From Humulus lupulus (Eukaryota; Streptophyta; Magnoliopsida; Rosales; Cannabaceae), in the NCBI RefSeq assembly GCF_963169125.1, contig NC_084797.1:89499868-89563867 (forward strand): DNA of 64,000 nucleotides, read 5' to 3'. Under the pieces are notes generated by a model. The model was not told the DNA's origin and did no database searches. It was given only the letters and a program-made list of their open reading frames with translations. Position numbers and translations under genes: made by a program. Below, piece after piece: positions 43,120-53,544 of this stretch (its first letter is position 1; every line of letters begins with the position of its first letter).

Positions 43120-46100
43120 TATTATCCAAAAAACTGGCGTAGATGACATGGCAAGTGATTCTCGGACACGTGGTTGACACTTGGAGGAACTCTGCTAGGG
43201 TATCGACCAGAAGACAAATTATAAGCATGTAAGTAGCCGAAGTTTACCTGCGACCAGCTTGGTCACAGGTTCCGCATGCTTCATGACGTTTCTATAAAGA
43301 TCTTTGTAAATCCCGAAATTGACTCCCACAATCTCCTGAGTATCCAATTATTTAGGAGAGAATATCTGTAACAGATTCATGTAATCCCCCTTGAGCCTAT
43401 AAATAGAGAAAGATAGCTCAAGGAAGGGACCTTTTGGCTTTCTAATTATTTGAGACTAGAGTAATTCTATTTGAGATACTATATTGTTCTTCAGAGGTTA
43501 GTTGTAACAACCCAAATTAGCTAATAAGGCTTAAGGGCCTTGATTAGCGTGCCAGGAGGGCATGATAGGATTTATGTGTGATTTTATGAGTTAAATGCAT
43601 GGTTATGATTTAAAGCATGTTATATGACTATTTGTTTATCTGAGATGCACGACTATGTATATTAGTATGCATGTAGGCCCGGATCGTGTTAGAAGGGCAT
43701 AATTGTAATTTTGGCCATGATGGGCATAACTGCATTGATATGTGATGATTGTTGAGACCACAGTGGTATGTGGGTGTATCTGTGATTTGTGACTCGAGAC
43801 GATCCCAGTGAGCAGGCTAGTGGAATTCATGACGGGAATTTATACACCCGGCTCGGGGCGAGCCTGGGGGTATAAGCAAGAATTCAGAGAATAGATTGAG
43901 ATTTATTTTGATGATGGGGGATATTTATTTGGTGGTTTATCGGGTGTTGGAAAGCAACGGGAAAATATTAGAGACACTTGAGGATTAGCGGGATTTGGGT
44001 AAAATGACTAAAATGGCCCTACTTGGACAAAAGGATTTAGAATTAATAGGAAGGGCATTTTGGTCATTTGGCTTTTAGAGATTTATTTATGAGGCTTTAC
44101 ACTTAGGGGGATTTTTAGAGAGTGTTGGCTGTGGAGAGAAAGAAAGAAAAGAGGGAAAACAGAGGGGGTTTTCACAAGGGTCGGTTTGTGCATTTTTGCA
44201 CCATTCCGCTCCATTTTTCTTGGAGCAAAGCTTAGTGGAGAGAAATGGTAGGCTGAGCATCAAGGATCTTGGGTTAGACTTGAAGATTTGGCAAGAACAC
44301 ATCAACTTTTGAGGTAAGTTCTTGGAGATTTCTGTTTTAGGGTTTTGATAGTTTGAGCTGTGTTTTGAGTTGAGTTGATAGGAATTTTAGGGAATTTCTG
44401 GACAAGCTTTGATGATGAACAAGCTATGGAGGCCTAGGGTTGAATCAAGGTCGAAATTTTCATTAATGGTATGATTTCTAAGACTCTATCTTTGTGGTTT
44501 CCATGAATTTCTGGTTTAGGGTTGTTCATGGTAGATTTTGAGTTTTGGGTTGCTTGAGCTTGGGATTGGGTTCTTGGGATGCTTGGGATGAGTGTGAGGT
44601 GTTTATAAGCTTGATTTTGGGCTTGGAAAAGGTTTGGACAAGTTTGGGGTTGAATTGGTTGAAGGAAATCGCAGAAATGCGATTTTGGGTTTTCTGGGCT
44701 GCAACTAGCGCTACAGCGCTAGTCAGTGGGCACTGTAGCGCTAGCCCCTGTTCTGGGGGGCTGCATTCTGCTTGTAGCGCTACAGCGCCCTCTTTAGAGC
44801 GCTGTAGCGCTGCACTGTTCACAGAGGTGAATTTTTGGGTTTTGATGAGGGATTTCGACCTAGGGTTCGGGGCTTGATTTCGCCACTTTGTTTTGGGGAT
44901 TTAGGACTTCCCGGGGGCTCGGGATTGGTCCCGAGGCTAGGTATTCGGACTTGGGGTTCGGTGTTGACTTTGACCTATGTTTGTGCCTAGGTGTGCGCTA
45001 TGGCTCGGGTGGGATCGTGCTCAAGGAGTCAGGTGATCTAAGCTACTGAATGGAAAGGTAAGAAAACTATAACACCCGTAGGTTAGGGCATGGGCCCATA
45101 GTGTGATTGCGAGGCACGACCCTATATTGCATGTTGCATGATGAGATGATTGCCGGGCATGGCCCTATATTGCATGACATGTTAGGATGCAGACTTAAAT
45201 GAATTAATATTCATTTGAATGTTGTTGTGTTATACTATATGTGTGATTATAATAAAATGAACGGCAAGGGCCGAGAGCGGCGTAGGCCGGGTGCGGCAGC
45301 GGGGCCGGAAGTAACACTTAGTACATGGGATGCTATAGTCAGGGCAGGGCCCGGTGGATGTATGTGTTATCCTTACGGTGTGAACCGATACCCCAGGCTT
45401 CGGTAAGGCTTCTGGGGCGGCATGGCCGTGTTTGCTTAGTCTAATGGTTGACTTGTTTATCTGTGGACTATCTGATATGATTAACTGTATATTTGCATAT
45501 GTTACGTTCTGCATGAGTTTTCTTGCTGGGCTTCGGCTCACAGGTGCTCCGTGTTGCAGGTAAGGGCAAAGACTGAGTCAACCAACCATGAGTACGGAGA
45601 GCGTGAAGCGACGCGTACATGTTTGGCCTGCCCGACTGCTTTGGTTGGGGGTTTATTTGAAAATGGCTGTAATAATCTATGATTTTTATATCTGATCAAT
45701 TGTAAACTTATTTTAAGATGTAAATAGTTTTCAAACCACATTTTGGATCCCAAATGTTTAATACTAGAAGTTTTACTGAAACAACGCATTTTTCTAAGAT
45801 TACAGCCTTAATTTTTAATTAGTCACACTTTTGTTTCAAAACCTCGGTTAGCGAGTTCATTGCACACTGTTTTGTCTCAAAACTCACTTGGTAACGGCTC
45901 TAAGGTAGTAGGTCGTTACATTAGTGAAACTCATTGAACCCTAGTTCTTTGATCACTCCTTTGATTCTCATATCAATAACAATCTATGTGGACGTGGGTT
46001 ATTACCAGATCCTGGGGCCGAACCACTATAAAATATCGTGTTCTTATTATTTTCGTCATCACGTTCTTTTCAACGCATTCATCCACGTCAAGCGTATTTT

Positions 46101-46135
46101 GACTCCGTGTCAGTTGACCAAAATCAGGGTCAACA
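43120..46135 (+). repeat. 3' LTR of element F, interrupted by solo LTR G
   Basis: It begins TATTATCC (TG mutated to TA) and ends GGGTCAACA. Without G and one TTAGT copy it is 593 bp, equal to the 5' LTR. A TATA box lies at about 43398-43405. It is followed by the ACAAC duplication. Confidence 0.93.
43503..45920 (+). mobile_element. Solo LTR G (2418 bp) inside the 3' LTR of F
   Basis: It begins TGTAACAACCC and ends GTAGGTCGTTACA. The TTAGT duplication is exact (43498-43502 and 45921-45925). The ends are subfamily I, like A and D. Its cassette (44700-44820) holds repeated AGCGCT palindromes. The conserved block ending GCAGGTAAGG is at about 45517-45564. No internal domains. Confidence 0.95.
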
Positions 46136-46140
46136 ACAAC

Positions 46141-47433
46141 TATCCCCTCCTAACAAAAATTTTGTCCTCGAAATTAGCTGAACAACTCGGGATACCACTC
46201 CCGCACATCTGATTCAAGTTCTCACGTCACCTCCTCTACCTTGCTCTTCCTTCACAACACTTTCACCAAGGCAATGGTCTTGCTCCGCAAGACTTTGTCA
46301 TTTCGGTCGAGAATCTGAACCAGCTTCTCCTCATATGACAAATCATGATCTAGCTCCAAATTCTCATAACTCAACACGTGTGTAGAATCTGATACATACT
46401 TTCGGAGCATGGATACGTGAAGCACATCATGAACCCCCGATAGAGTTGGAGGCATTGCTAATCTATAAGCTACCTCTCCAACCCATTCCAGAATTTCAAA
46501 GGGGCCAATAAACCTAGGGCTCAACTTGCCCCAAACACCAAACCATCTCACTCCTCTCAAAGGTGAAACCCTAAGAAACACATGGTCACCAACCTGAAAC
46601 TCTACGCTTATGCGTTTCAAGTCCGAGTAACTCTTCTGGCAACTCTGGGAGGCGAGCATTCGAGCTCTAATATTTTCAATCGCCTCTTTAGTCCTCTGAA
46701 CCATCTCATGACCTAAGTACCTTCTCTCACCCATTTCATCCCAATGGATACACTTCCTCCCGTATAACATCTCATACGGAGCCACTCTGATAGTCACCTG
46801 ATAACTGTTATTCTATGAGAACTCAATAAAAGGGAGATACTTACTCCAAGATCCCCCAAAATCCAGCACACAGGCTCGTAGCATGTCTTCCAATATCTGA
46901 ATCATCCTCTCAGACTGTCCATCTGTCTGAGGATGATAAGTGATACTAAACTGCAACCGTGTGCCCATAGCCTTCTGCAGACTCTCCCAAAACTTGGAGG
47001 TGAAGGTAGGGTCCCTGTCGGATACTATCGACCTCGGAGCCCCATGAAGACGGACAATTTCGTTCACATACAACTCGGAATACTGCTCCACAGTATAAGT
47101 CGCCCTGACATGTAAAAAGTGGGCGGACTTGGTATACCTATCCACAATCACCCACACCGAGTCATGCTGTCCCATGGTCCTTGGTAAACCAACCACAAAG
47201 TCCATGGTAATATCTTCCCACTTCCACTCCAGAATCCCTAGAGACTGCAATAACCCTGCTGGCCTCTGATGTTCAGCCTTAACCTGCTGACACGTTAAGC
47301 ACTTGGCCACATAATCCATCACATCCCTTTTCATGCCCGGCCACCAATACAAAGCTCTCAAATCTTGGTACATCTTCATCATACCTAGATGTAAGGAATA
47401 GGGAGTGGTATGCGATTCATCCAAGATCTCTCG
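46141..47433 (-). pseudogene. Element D integrase and chromodomain-like tail
   Basis: The core (47424-46813) starts in the zinc finger (YSLHLG, YWWPGMKRDV, CLTCQQ) and has DITMDFVVGLP, VSDRDPTF and TDGQSERM, so the DDE triad is intact. A TAG ends the frame near 46813. The next frame (46797-46252) carries YEMLYGRKC, FIGPFEIL and the chromodomain-like KVLRSKTIALVKVL. There a TGA at 46249-46251 replaces the tryptophan codon seen in B and C, and more stops follow. A purine tract (minus AGGAGGGGATAGT, about 46139-46151) precedes the F insertion and the 3' LTR. Confidence 0.9.
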
Positions 47434-48971
47434 TCAGATATCAGAATCCATCAGAACACAGATCCGACCCTTGTACTTCACTAACCCCATCTCCGAGATA
47501 GAAAAGTCCTTAGCCACTCCGACTAAGACATTTTCTCTGTGCCCTCTCAACTGGGAATCTTTCCCCTGCGCCTCCTTGATTCTCTCAAGGAGTGTATACT
47601 GAAGAGTGATGTTGGATAACTGACCAACCACCAACTCTATACCCGCTCTAGTCATCTCCGCAGCTAGCTTATCAAATATCTGTCTCGAACTAGACAACTG
47701 ACCTGGGCCCTTCCGACTCAATGCATCAGCCACTACATTAGCCTTCCCAGGATGGTATAGGATATCACAATCATAATCCTTTACCAACTCCAGCCACCAT
47801 CTCTGGCGCATATTCAGATCCTTTTGAGTAAAGAAGTACTTTAAACTCTTATGGTCGGTGTATATTTCATACTTCTCACCATACAGATAGTGTCTCCAAA
47901 CCTTAAGTGCAAATACCATCGCTGCCAGCTCTAGATCATGCATGGGATATCTCTACTCATACTCCTTTAACTATCTCGATGAATGGGCTATCACCTTTTC
48001 GGCAAACCCTGTCTGGAAGCATCACAGTAAACCATAAACTACTCATTGTCTATCGGCAGACTCAACACTGGCGCGATGATCAGTCACCGCTTCAATTCCT
48101 TGAAACTGCTCTCACACCTGTCTGTCGAAACATACTTAGTCTTCTTCCTTGTCAATTCCGTCAACGGTGTAGCTATCCTGGAGAACCCTTCAACAAACCG
48201 CCGATAATACCCTACCAATCCCATAAAACTCCTAACTTCAGGAACATTGCTTGGTCTAGGCTAATCCCTCACTACCTCAATCTTACTTGGGTCAACCAGA
48301 ATCCCCTCCTTACTAACGATATGTCCCAAAAATGTGACTTGCGGTAGCGAAAACTCGCACTTGCTGAACTTAGCATATAGCTTATGTTCTCTCAACCGCT
48401 GCAATACCAAACGTAGATGTTGCTCATGCTCTATCTCTGACTGAGAGTACACCAGAATGTCATCAATAAACACAATCATGAACTTGTCCAAGTAGTCCTT
48501 GAAAACCCTGTTCATCATGTCCATAAAAGCTGCTAGGGCATTGGTTAATCCAAAGGACATAACTAAGAATTCATAGTGTCCATACCTCATGCGGAAAGCG
48601 ATCTTTCGTATGTCCTCTTCTTTGATCCTTAACTGATGGTAACCTGACCAGAGATCAATCTTGGAAAACACTGTCTTTCCCTGTAGCTGGTCAAACAAAT
48701 CGTCAATCCTAGGCAATGGGTACTTGTTCTTAATGGTCAACTTGTTCAGCTCCCGGTAGTCAATACACATCCTAAGAGATCCATCCTTCTTCTTGACAAA
48801 CAACACTGGAGCACCCCATGGCAAGAAACTCGGTTCGATGAACCACAAATGTAGTAACTCCTGCAACTGAATCTTCAACTCCGCCGGCGCCATTCGGTAA
48901 GGTGTCCTAGATACTGGCTCCGTCCCTGGCGCCAACTCTATAACAAACTCAATCTCCCGCTGCGGCATCAA
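47434..48971 (-). pseudogene. Element D reverse transcriptase and RNase H
   Basis: RT (48971-48261) is open from the [12 protein letters not shown] segment through [16 protein letters not shown] and [12 protein letters not shown] to an intact FIDDILVYS (about 48465-48440) and PQVTFLGHI. It is lost at a stop near 48261. Between 48260 and 47944 RNase H is broken by stops and frame changes. From 47943 the frame is open again with [31 protein letters not shown] and [11 protein letters not shown], then the start of integrase to a stop at 47434. Confidence 0.9.
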
Positions 48972-50657
48972 CCTTGGTGGTCTACTGGAAATAAATCTGG
49001 AAACTCACATACCAATCTGGTCTCACTCGGTCCAACCGACACCACCCTAGAGGTATCCACAATGTTCACTAGGAATCCTATGCAACCATCTTGCATCAGG
49101 TCTCTAGCCTTTAGTGCTGAAATCATAGGTACCCACGAAACACTGACTATCCCTACAAATACAAAGGGTACCTCCCCTTCTGGTTCAAAAGTCGCCATTC
49201 TGCGCTTGTAGTCAATAATCGTCCCATACTTCGATAACCAATCCATCCCTAGGATCATATCGAAGTCATCCATCACTAGCTCAATCAGATCAACAGACAA
49301 ATCCCTACCGTCTATCTCTACTGGAAATGCTCTAATCCATCTCCTAGAGACTACCAGTTCCCCAGTCAGCAACAAAGTCTAAAAACCCCTAGCATAGAAA
49401 AACACTAGGTCTACACAGCTGATCTATCACTCTAGCAGACACAAAAGAATGAGTAGCTCCTGAATCAATCAATGCAGTGTAAGAAGAACCATCACTAGAA
49501 ATTTGACCTGTCACAACCGAGGGGCTAGCCTCAGCCTCAGTCTGAGGCAAGGTGAACACTCTGACAGGAGTGAGGCTGTCACCCTACTTTGGCTCCTCTT
49601 TCCAGGCTTGTGGGCAGTCCTCCTTCAGATGATTGGCACTCCCACAGATAAAGTAGGCCCTGATCCTACACTCACCCTGGTGTCGTTGTCTGCACCGAGG
49701 ACACACTAGAAAACTCCTCCCATTGTCACCTCCGCCAAAAGCACCCCATGCCCTCCTATCCAAGCTAGGAGGAAAAAAAGAATCTGGGGCCTTTCTCTTC
49801 TGTTCACTGGGGCCACTACCCCGACCAGACCCAATAAAAGGAGGCACCATCCTCCTGGCATTGCACCTCTCAGTGCTCTCTCTCCATATCTGATCCTCGG
49901 CCCCCTCAGCTATAAGGGCCTTGTCCACAACCTGTGCATAAGTAGTAGTCTCTGGATCCAAGGTAATATTCACATCACGGGCAATCATAACATTCAACCC
50001 TGGTACAAATCTATGCCTTCTTGCCACATCAGTCAGCACCAAATCCAGTGCAAACTTCACTAACCGGTGAAATTTCAAGGCATACTCAGTAACTGTTGAC
50101 CGGTTCTGAGTTAGGTTGATGAACTCGTCAACCTTCGCAGCTCGGACTCCAACACTGTAGTATTTGTCATTAAAGATGTTTCTGAACTCTTCTCAAGTTA
50201 TAACTGCCACATTCCTCCTCTGAGTCATTACATCCCACCAGATGCGGGCATCTTCTCTGAACATGTAGCTGGCACAAGCTACCCTCTCGTTCCCTACCAC
50301 CCTCATAAAATCCAGGATGGAGGAAATCATATTCACCCACTGCTCTGCCCATAGTGAGTCTGGTCCACCCTCAAAGGTGGGAGGATGCTGTTTCTTGAAC
50401 CTTTCATACAAAGGTTCCCACCTGTTCTCCATAACAGGCTGAACCGGCGCTGGCGCCACAGCCTGCTGAACTGACAACCTAGTGGCCTGAGGAGGGGCCT
50501 GCTGCCTCAACTATTGAAGTTCTTCCTCAGTTCATTGTAGTCTCGCTTCCATTTTAGCAAACATCTGTTGCCAATTCTATGGGGCAGGTGGAGGGTTCTG
50601 ACCCTGGTTGTCATCCTCGACCCTGCTACCGCAGAGTCTCGATGATTGTCGAGGCAT
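48972..50657 (-). pseudogene. Element D gag and protease
   Basis: Gag starts at the ATG at 50657 (MPRQSSRLCG), as in A. TAG at 50577-50579 replaces the glutamine codon seen in A. The core (50510-50193) has [19 protein letters not shown] and EDARIWWDV and ends at TGA near 50193. The next part (50078-49584) carries the zinc-finger region, in which the first Cys of the CCHC knuckle is Tyr (YFICGSANHLKEDC). The protease [13 protein letters not shown] (about 49480-49440) is intact. A stop near 49380 separates it from the linker (49375-48968) with [12 protein letters not shown]. Confidence 0.88.
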
Positions 50658-50979
50658 CACAACAATATGCCTGCAATCAATGACGCCCCTCATCAAGCAT
50701 GATAACAACATCCAAAACCACCTCCCAATCACATCAGCCAACAGAAAACAACAGTCCACATAACATACAAATAGCATATAACACTCAACGGGCCATGCCC
50801 TGGCATCATGCATATGTTAACACATTTATCATGCTCTATATAAAATAAGCAGCCAAACAGGGCATTTAAGCACATAATCAGGAATATAATTCAATCATTA
50901 CTAACCAACCCTTAGTCGAGCTTGTCACTGACAGCGAGCGTACATGTTTGGTCAATCTCCAGGAACCATAAACCTTGGC

Positions 50980-50996
50980 TCGCTCTAATACCAAGT
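50980..50996 (-). other. Primer-binding site of element D
   Basis: Minus-strand ACTTGGTATTAGAGCGA follows the 5' LTR. It is the tRNA-Met-type site with one change (TATTAGAG for TATCAGAG). Confidence 0.8.
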
Positions 50997-52247
50997 TGTA
51001 ACACCCTACTTCCTTAGAGTCATTACTAAGTGAATTTAAAACGTGCATTTAACTTACTAATCAAGAATTTAGGTCAAAAGTGTAACTAAACTGTAATAAA
51101 ATAACATAATTTGAAAATGTAGTCATTCATTGAACATTATAAAGCGTTTAACATTCGGGTTCCCAAAATACTGTTTATAAATATTTACAACTCAAAAATT
51201 TGATTAAAGTCGACTAAACGACAAAATATGATTTAGTACAAAACATCTCCCAAAAATACTCCTGGTCATGGCAGCGAGGTAGGCCAAACATGTACGCGTC
51301 GCTTCACGCTCTCCGTACTCATGGTTGGTCGACTTTCCCCTTGTCCTTACTTGGACAACAGAGCACCCGTGAGCCGAAGCCCAGCAAGAAAACTCCACAC
51401 AAATAAATAACATATGCATATTAATCACTCAATATATAACAAATCTGCCAATAGGCTAAACACATACGGCCATGTCGTCCCAGGCGCTTTACTAGGCCCT
51501 GGGTTCCCAAGTATCCTTTAGGGTCTCATCCTAGCAACTCGCACTCTGCGTGCTAAACGCTGCTCCCGGCCCCTTGCCGTTCTCGACCTTCGCCGTTCCC
51601 GGCCCTCGCCGTTCTCGGCGTTCACCGTTCCCGGCTCTTTGCCGTTCATTCACATATATGCACACATAACATAATTAAACAAATACTTAAACACGTTTAA
51701 ACATATTCAATGGGGCTACACTCTGCAACACAATCATATAGGGTCGTGCCTTGCAACACAAACTATAGGGCCTCGCCCTACTCTATCTGGACAACTGTTT
51801 TCTTACCTGTGTCCCGAGCTCCTTGAGCACCAAAATCCCAAGCACGGTCCTATAACCTGAGCCTCGCTGAAAACCTAGTCACAACACTTACATAACACTC
51901 TTGTTACTAACCAATTCATAAACACACCCACGAAACCAATCCCATGCTCTCGAGACCTCCCGTTTCCCCACACAAGGTAGCGAAAGCGTCCCTCGAGCCC
52001 CCTAAGCCAAAACCCTAAAAACACAAATTCCCCATATCTTGAAAATGGCCTAGCGCTGTGGCACATCCCTATAGGGGCCGCGGCGCCTAGCAGGGCTCCC
52101 TTATCCTGATTCAACCCAGCGCTACGGCACGGAAGAACAGGGCCACGATGCTTATACGTGAACCCACTAAGCTGGGTTTTTCCCGAGCCAAAATTCATCC
52201 AAATCACTACAAAAGTATGCCCAAGTCCCAATTCGGCCTAAAACCTC
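50997..52247 (-). repeat. 5' LTR of element D, truncated
   Basis: It begins TGTAACACCCTACTTCC at 50997 and matches the D 3' LTR through CTAAAACCTCAAA at about 52246. There the match stops, leaving about 1250 of 2370 bases. The cassette (52049-52155) and conserved block (51345-51390) are present. Confidence 0.88.
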
Positions 52248-53544
52248 AAAGTATATAAGCCTCGCCCAAAAGTTATACAAAAAAAAAAAATACCAATTCA
52301 AATATAAACATATGGAGTTTTTATAATATTAATACATTATCTTGCTTGTTGATACCGCTTTGTTATCTTCCATCCATTTTAGTATTGTCCCTCAAAAATT
52401 ATTAATTGAAAATTGAATTACCAACCATCAATGCATTAATGAATTCAATTGACATTGCATTCATATGCAAAAAATTTGTGTTCATAAAAGTAATCATAAA
52501 CTCTTTGCCGATATTTCACAAATTTTTTATTATTATCTTGTACAAGATCAATAGTGATGTTAAACTTTCAACTAAAAAATTACCAGCTTTTTTAAATTTG
52601 AATATATATATAGTAGATTTATGTTAATATGCAGTTGGAAGAAATATATATCTTCCACAAGAAGATTTTGTAATATGGATAACTAATTTCGATAATTAAT
52701 TATTACAAAAAACTATAAATAAGCCATGATAGAGGAAATGAAAATGCTTACAATAGTACATTATATACAATAATATAAAATGAGTAAAAAAAAAATTATT
52801 GTAGATATTTTATTCTAGAAAAAAAAGGACAAGGAAAGAGCACTTACATTGGTGCAAGAATATATAATATTTTTTAAATTTAAATTAGTTTCTTTTCAAA
52901 AAAAAAAATATTCTTTAATAGGAACTGAGTTGAGCTAGAGTTTCATAATTGATTACTAATCTGACTAATTTGCACTTATACTATGTTGCTACTAGACTTT
53001 CTTAACTACTAGATAGAATATGACAAATAGGAATAACAATTTTACCTAGAAATCTGTAAACTTATTAGTATCCTACTACAATGGATATGATAATACCTGA
53101 GAAATTAGAGTTTAGGATAAGGTGATGGTATAAAAATATATATCCAGTGCGGATATAGGGTAGGTACGAGGATAGGTGTACCCAACCAACCCTATCCTAC
53201 CTGATTATATATTTATTTAAATTTATATGAACATATTAGAAAATTAAATATATTTTTAAAATATAATAAATATAATTTTATAAGATAGATGAAAAGATAT
53301 CTACAAATATTAATATAAATAAAAATAAATATATGTCATACAATATATATTGTTGTATGTATTTTTACCACGACACACATGGCAATTAGGAGTAACTAAC
53401 GACAAGACAAGACATGATGTTCTCGGAATGTGAACTCCTCTAGGTGCCCCGAACCGGCCAGATGCAAGTGTCTCCAAGGAAGGCCACTACTCGAGGTCAG
53501 CCCTCAAACCATTTTAGAAGTCCTCGCGCCTTCTTCAGTCAGCT
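52248..53544. other. AT-rich region with nothing recognised
   Basis: About 1.3 kb, strongly AT-rich, with A/T runs (about 52270-52282, 52787-52797 and 52898-52908). I see no coding domain, LTR ends, tRNA or inverted repeat. The last 150 bases are GC-richer and unassigned. It could be a piece of non-repeat genome or a decayed element. The expected remainder of D's LTR and of element C is not found here. Confidence 0.5.

Larger units (their letters stand above)
25033..46135 (+). mobile_element. Element F: Tat-lineage Ty3/gypsy retrotransposon with antisense gene
   Basis: Two 593-bp LTRs (25033-25625 and 43120-46135, the latter split by G) flank gag, protease, RT, RNase H, a second RNase H, integrase, a long 3' region with a minus-strand gene, and a purine tract. 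An exact ACAAC duplication flanks it. Removing K and G leaves about 11.6 kb. The second RNase H between RT/RNase H and integrase is a known hallmark of plant Tat elements, and an antisense gene before the 3' LTR is known in some of them (maize Grande is the example I recall). LTRs differ at about 17 of 593 sites, 14 of them transitions. Confidence 0.92.
20259..52247 (-). mobile_element. Element D: Ty3/gypsy retrotransposon carrying nested E and F
   Basis: On the minus strand D has a truncated 5' LTR (52247-50997), tRNA-Met-type primer site, gag, protease, RT, RNase H, integrase, purine tract and a 3' LTR (25030-20259). Element F sits at the internal/3' LTR border, with an exact ACAAC duplication (25028-25032 and 46136-46140). 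Solo LTR E sits in the 3' LTR. After subtracting these, about 8.5 kb of D remains. Its two LTRs differ at roughly 30 of the first 490 bases (by eye). It lies in gag of element C. No right-hand duplication is visible because the 5' LTR breaks off. Confidence 0.9.

Noticed and set aside
25028..46140. F as two unrelated LTR fragments
   Set aside because: Equal 593-bp LTRs after removing G, an exact ACAAC duplication and a continuous domain order show one element.
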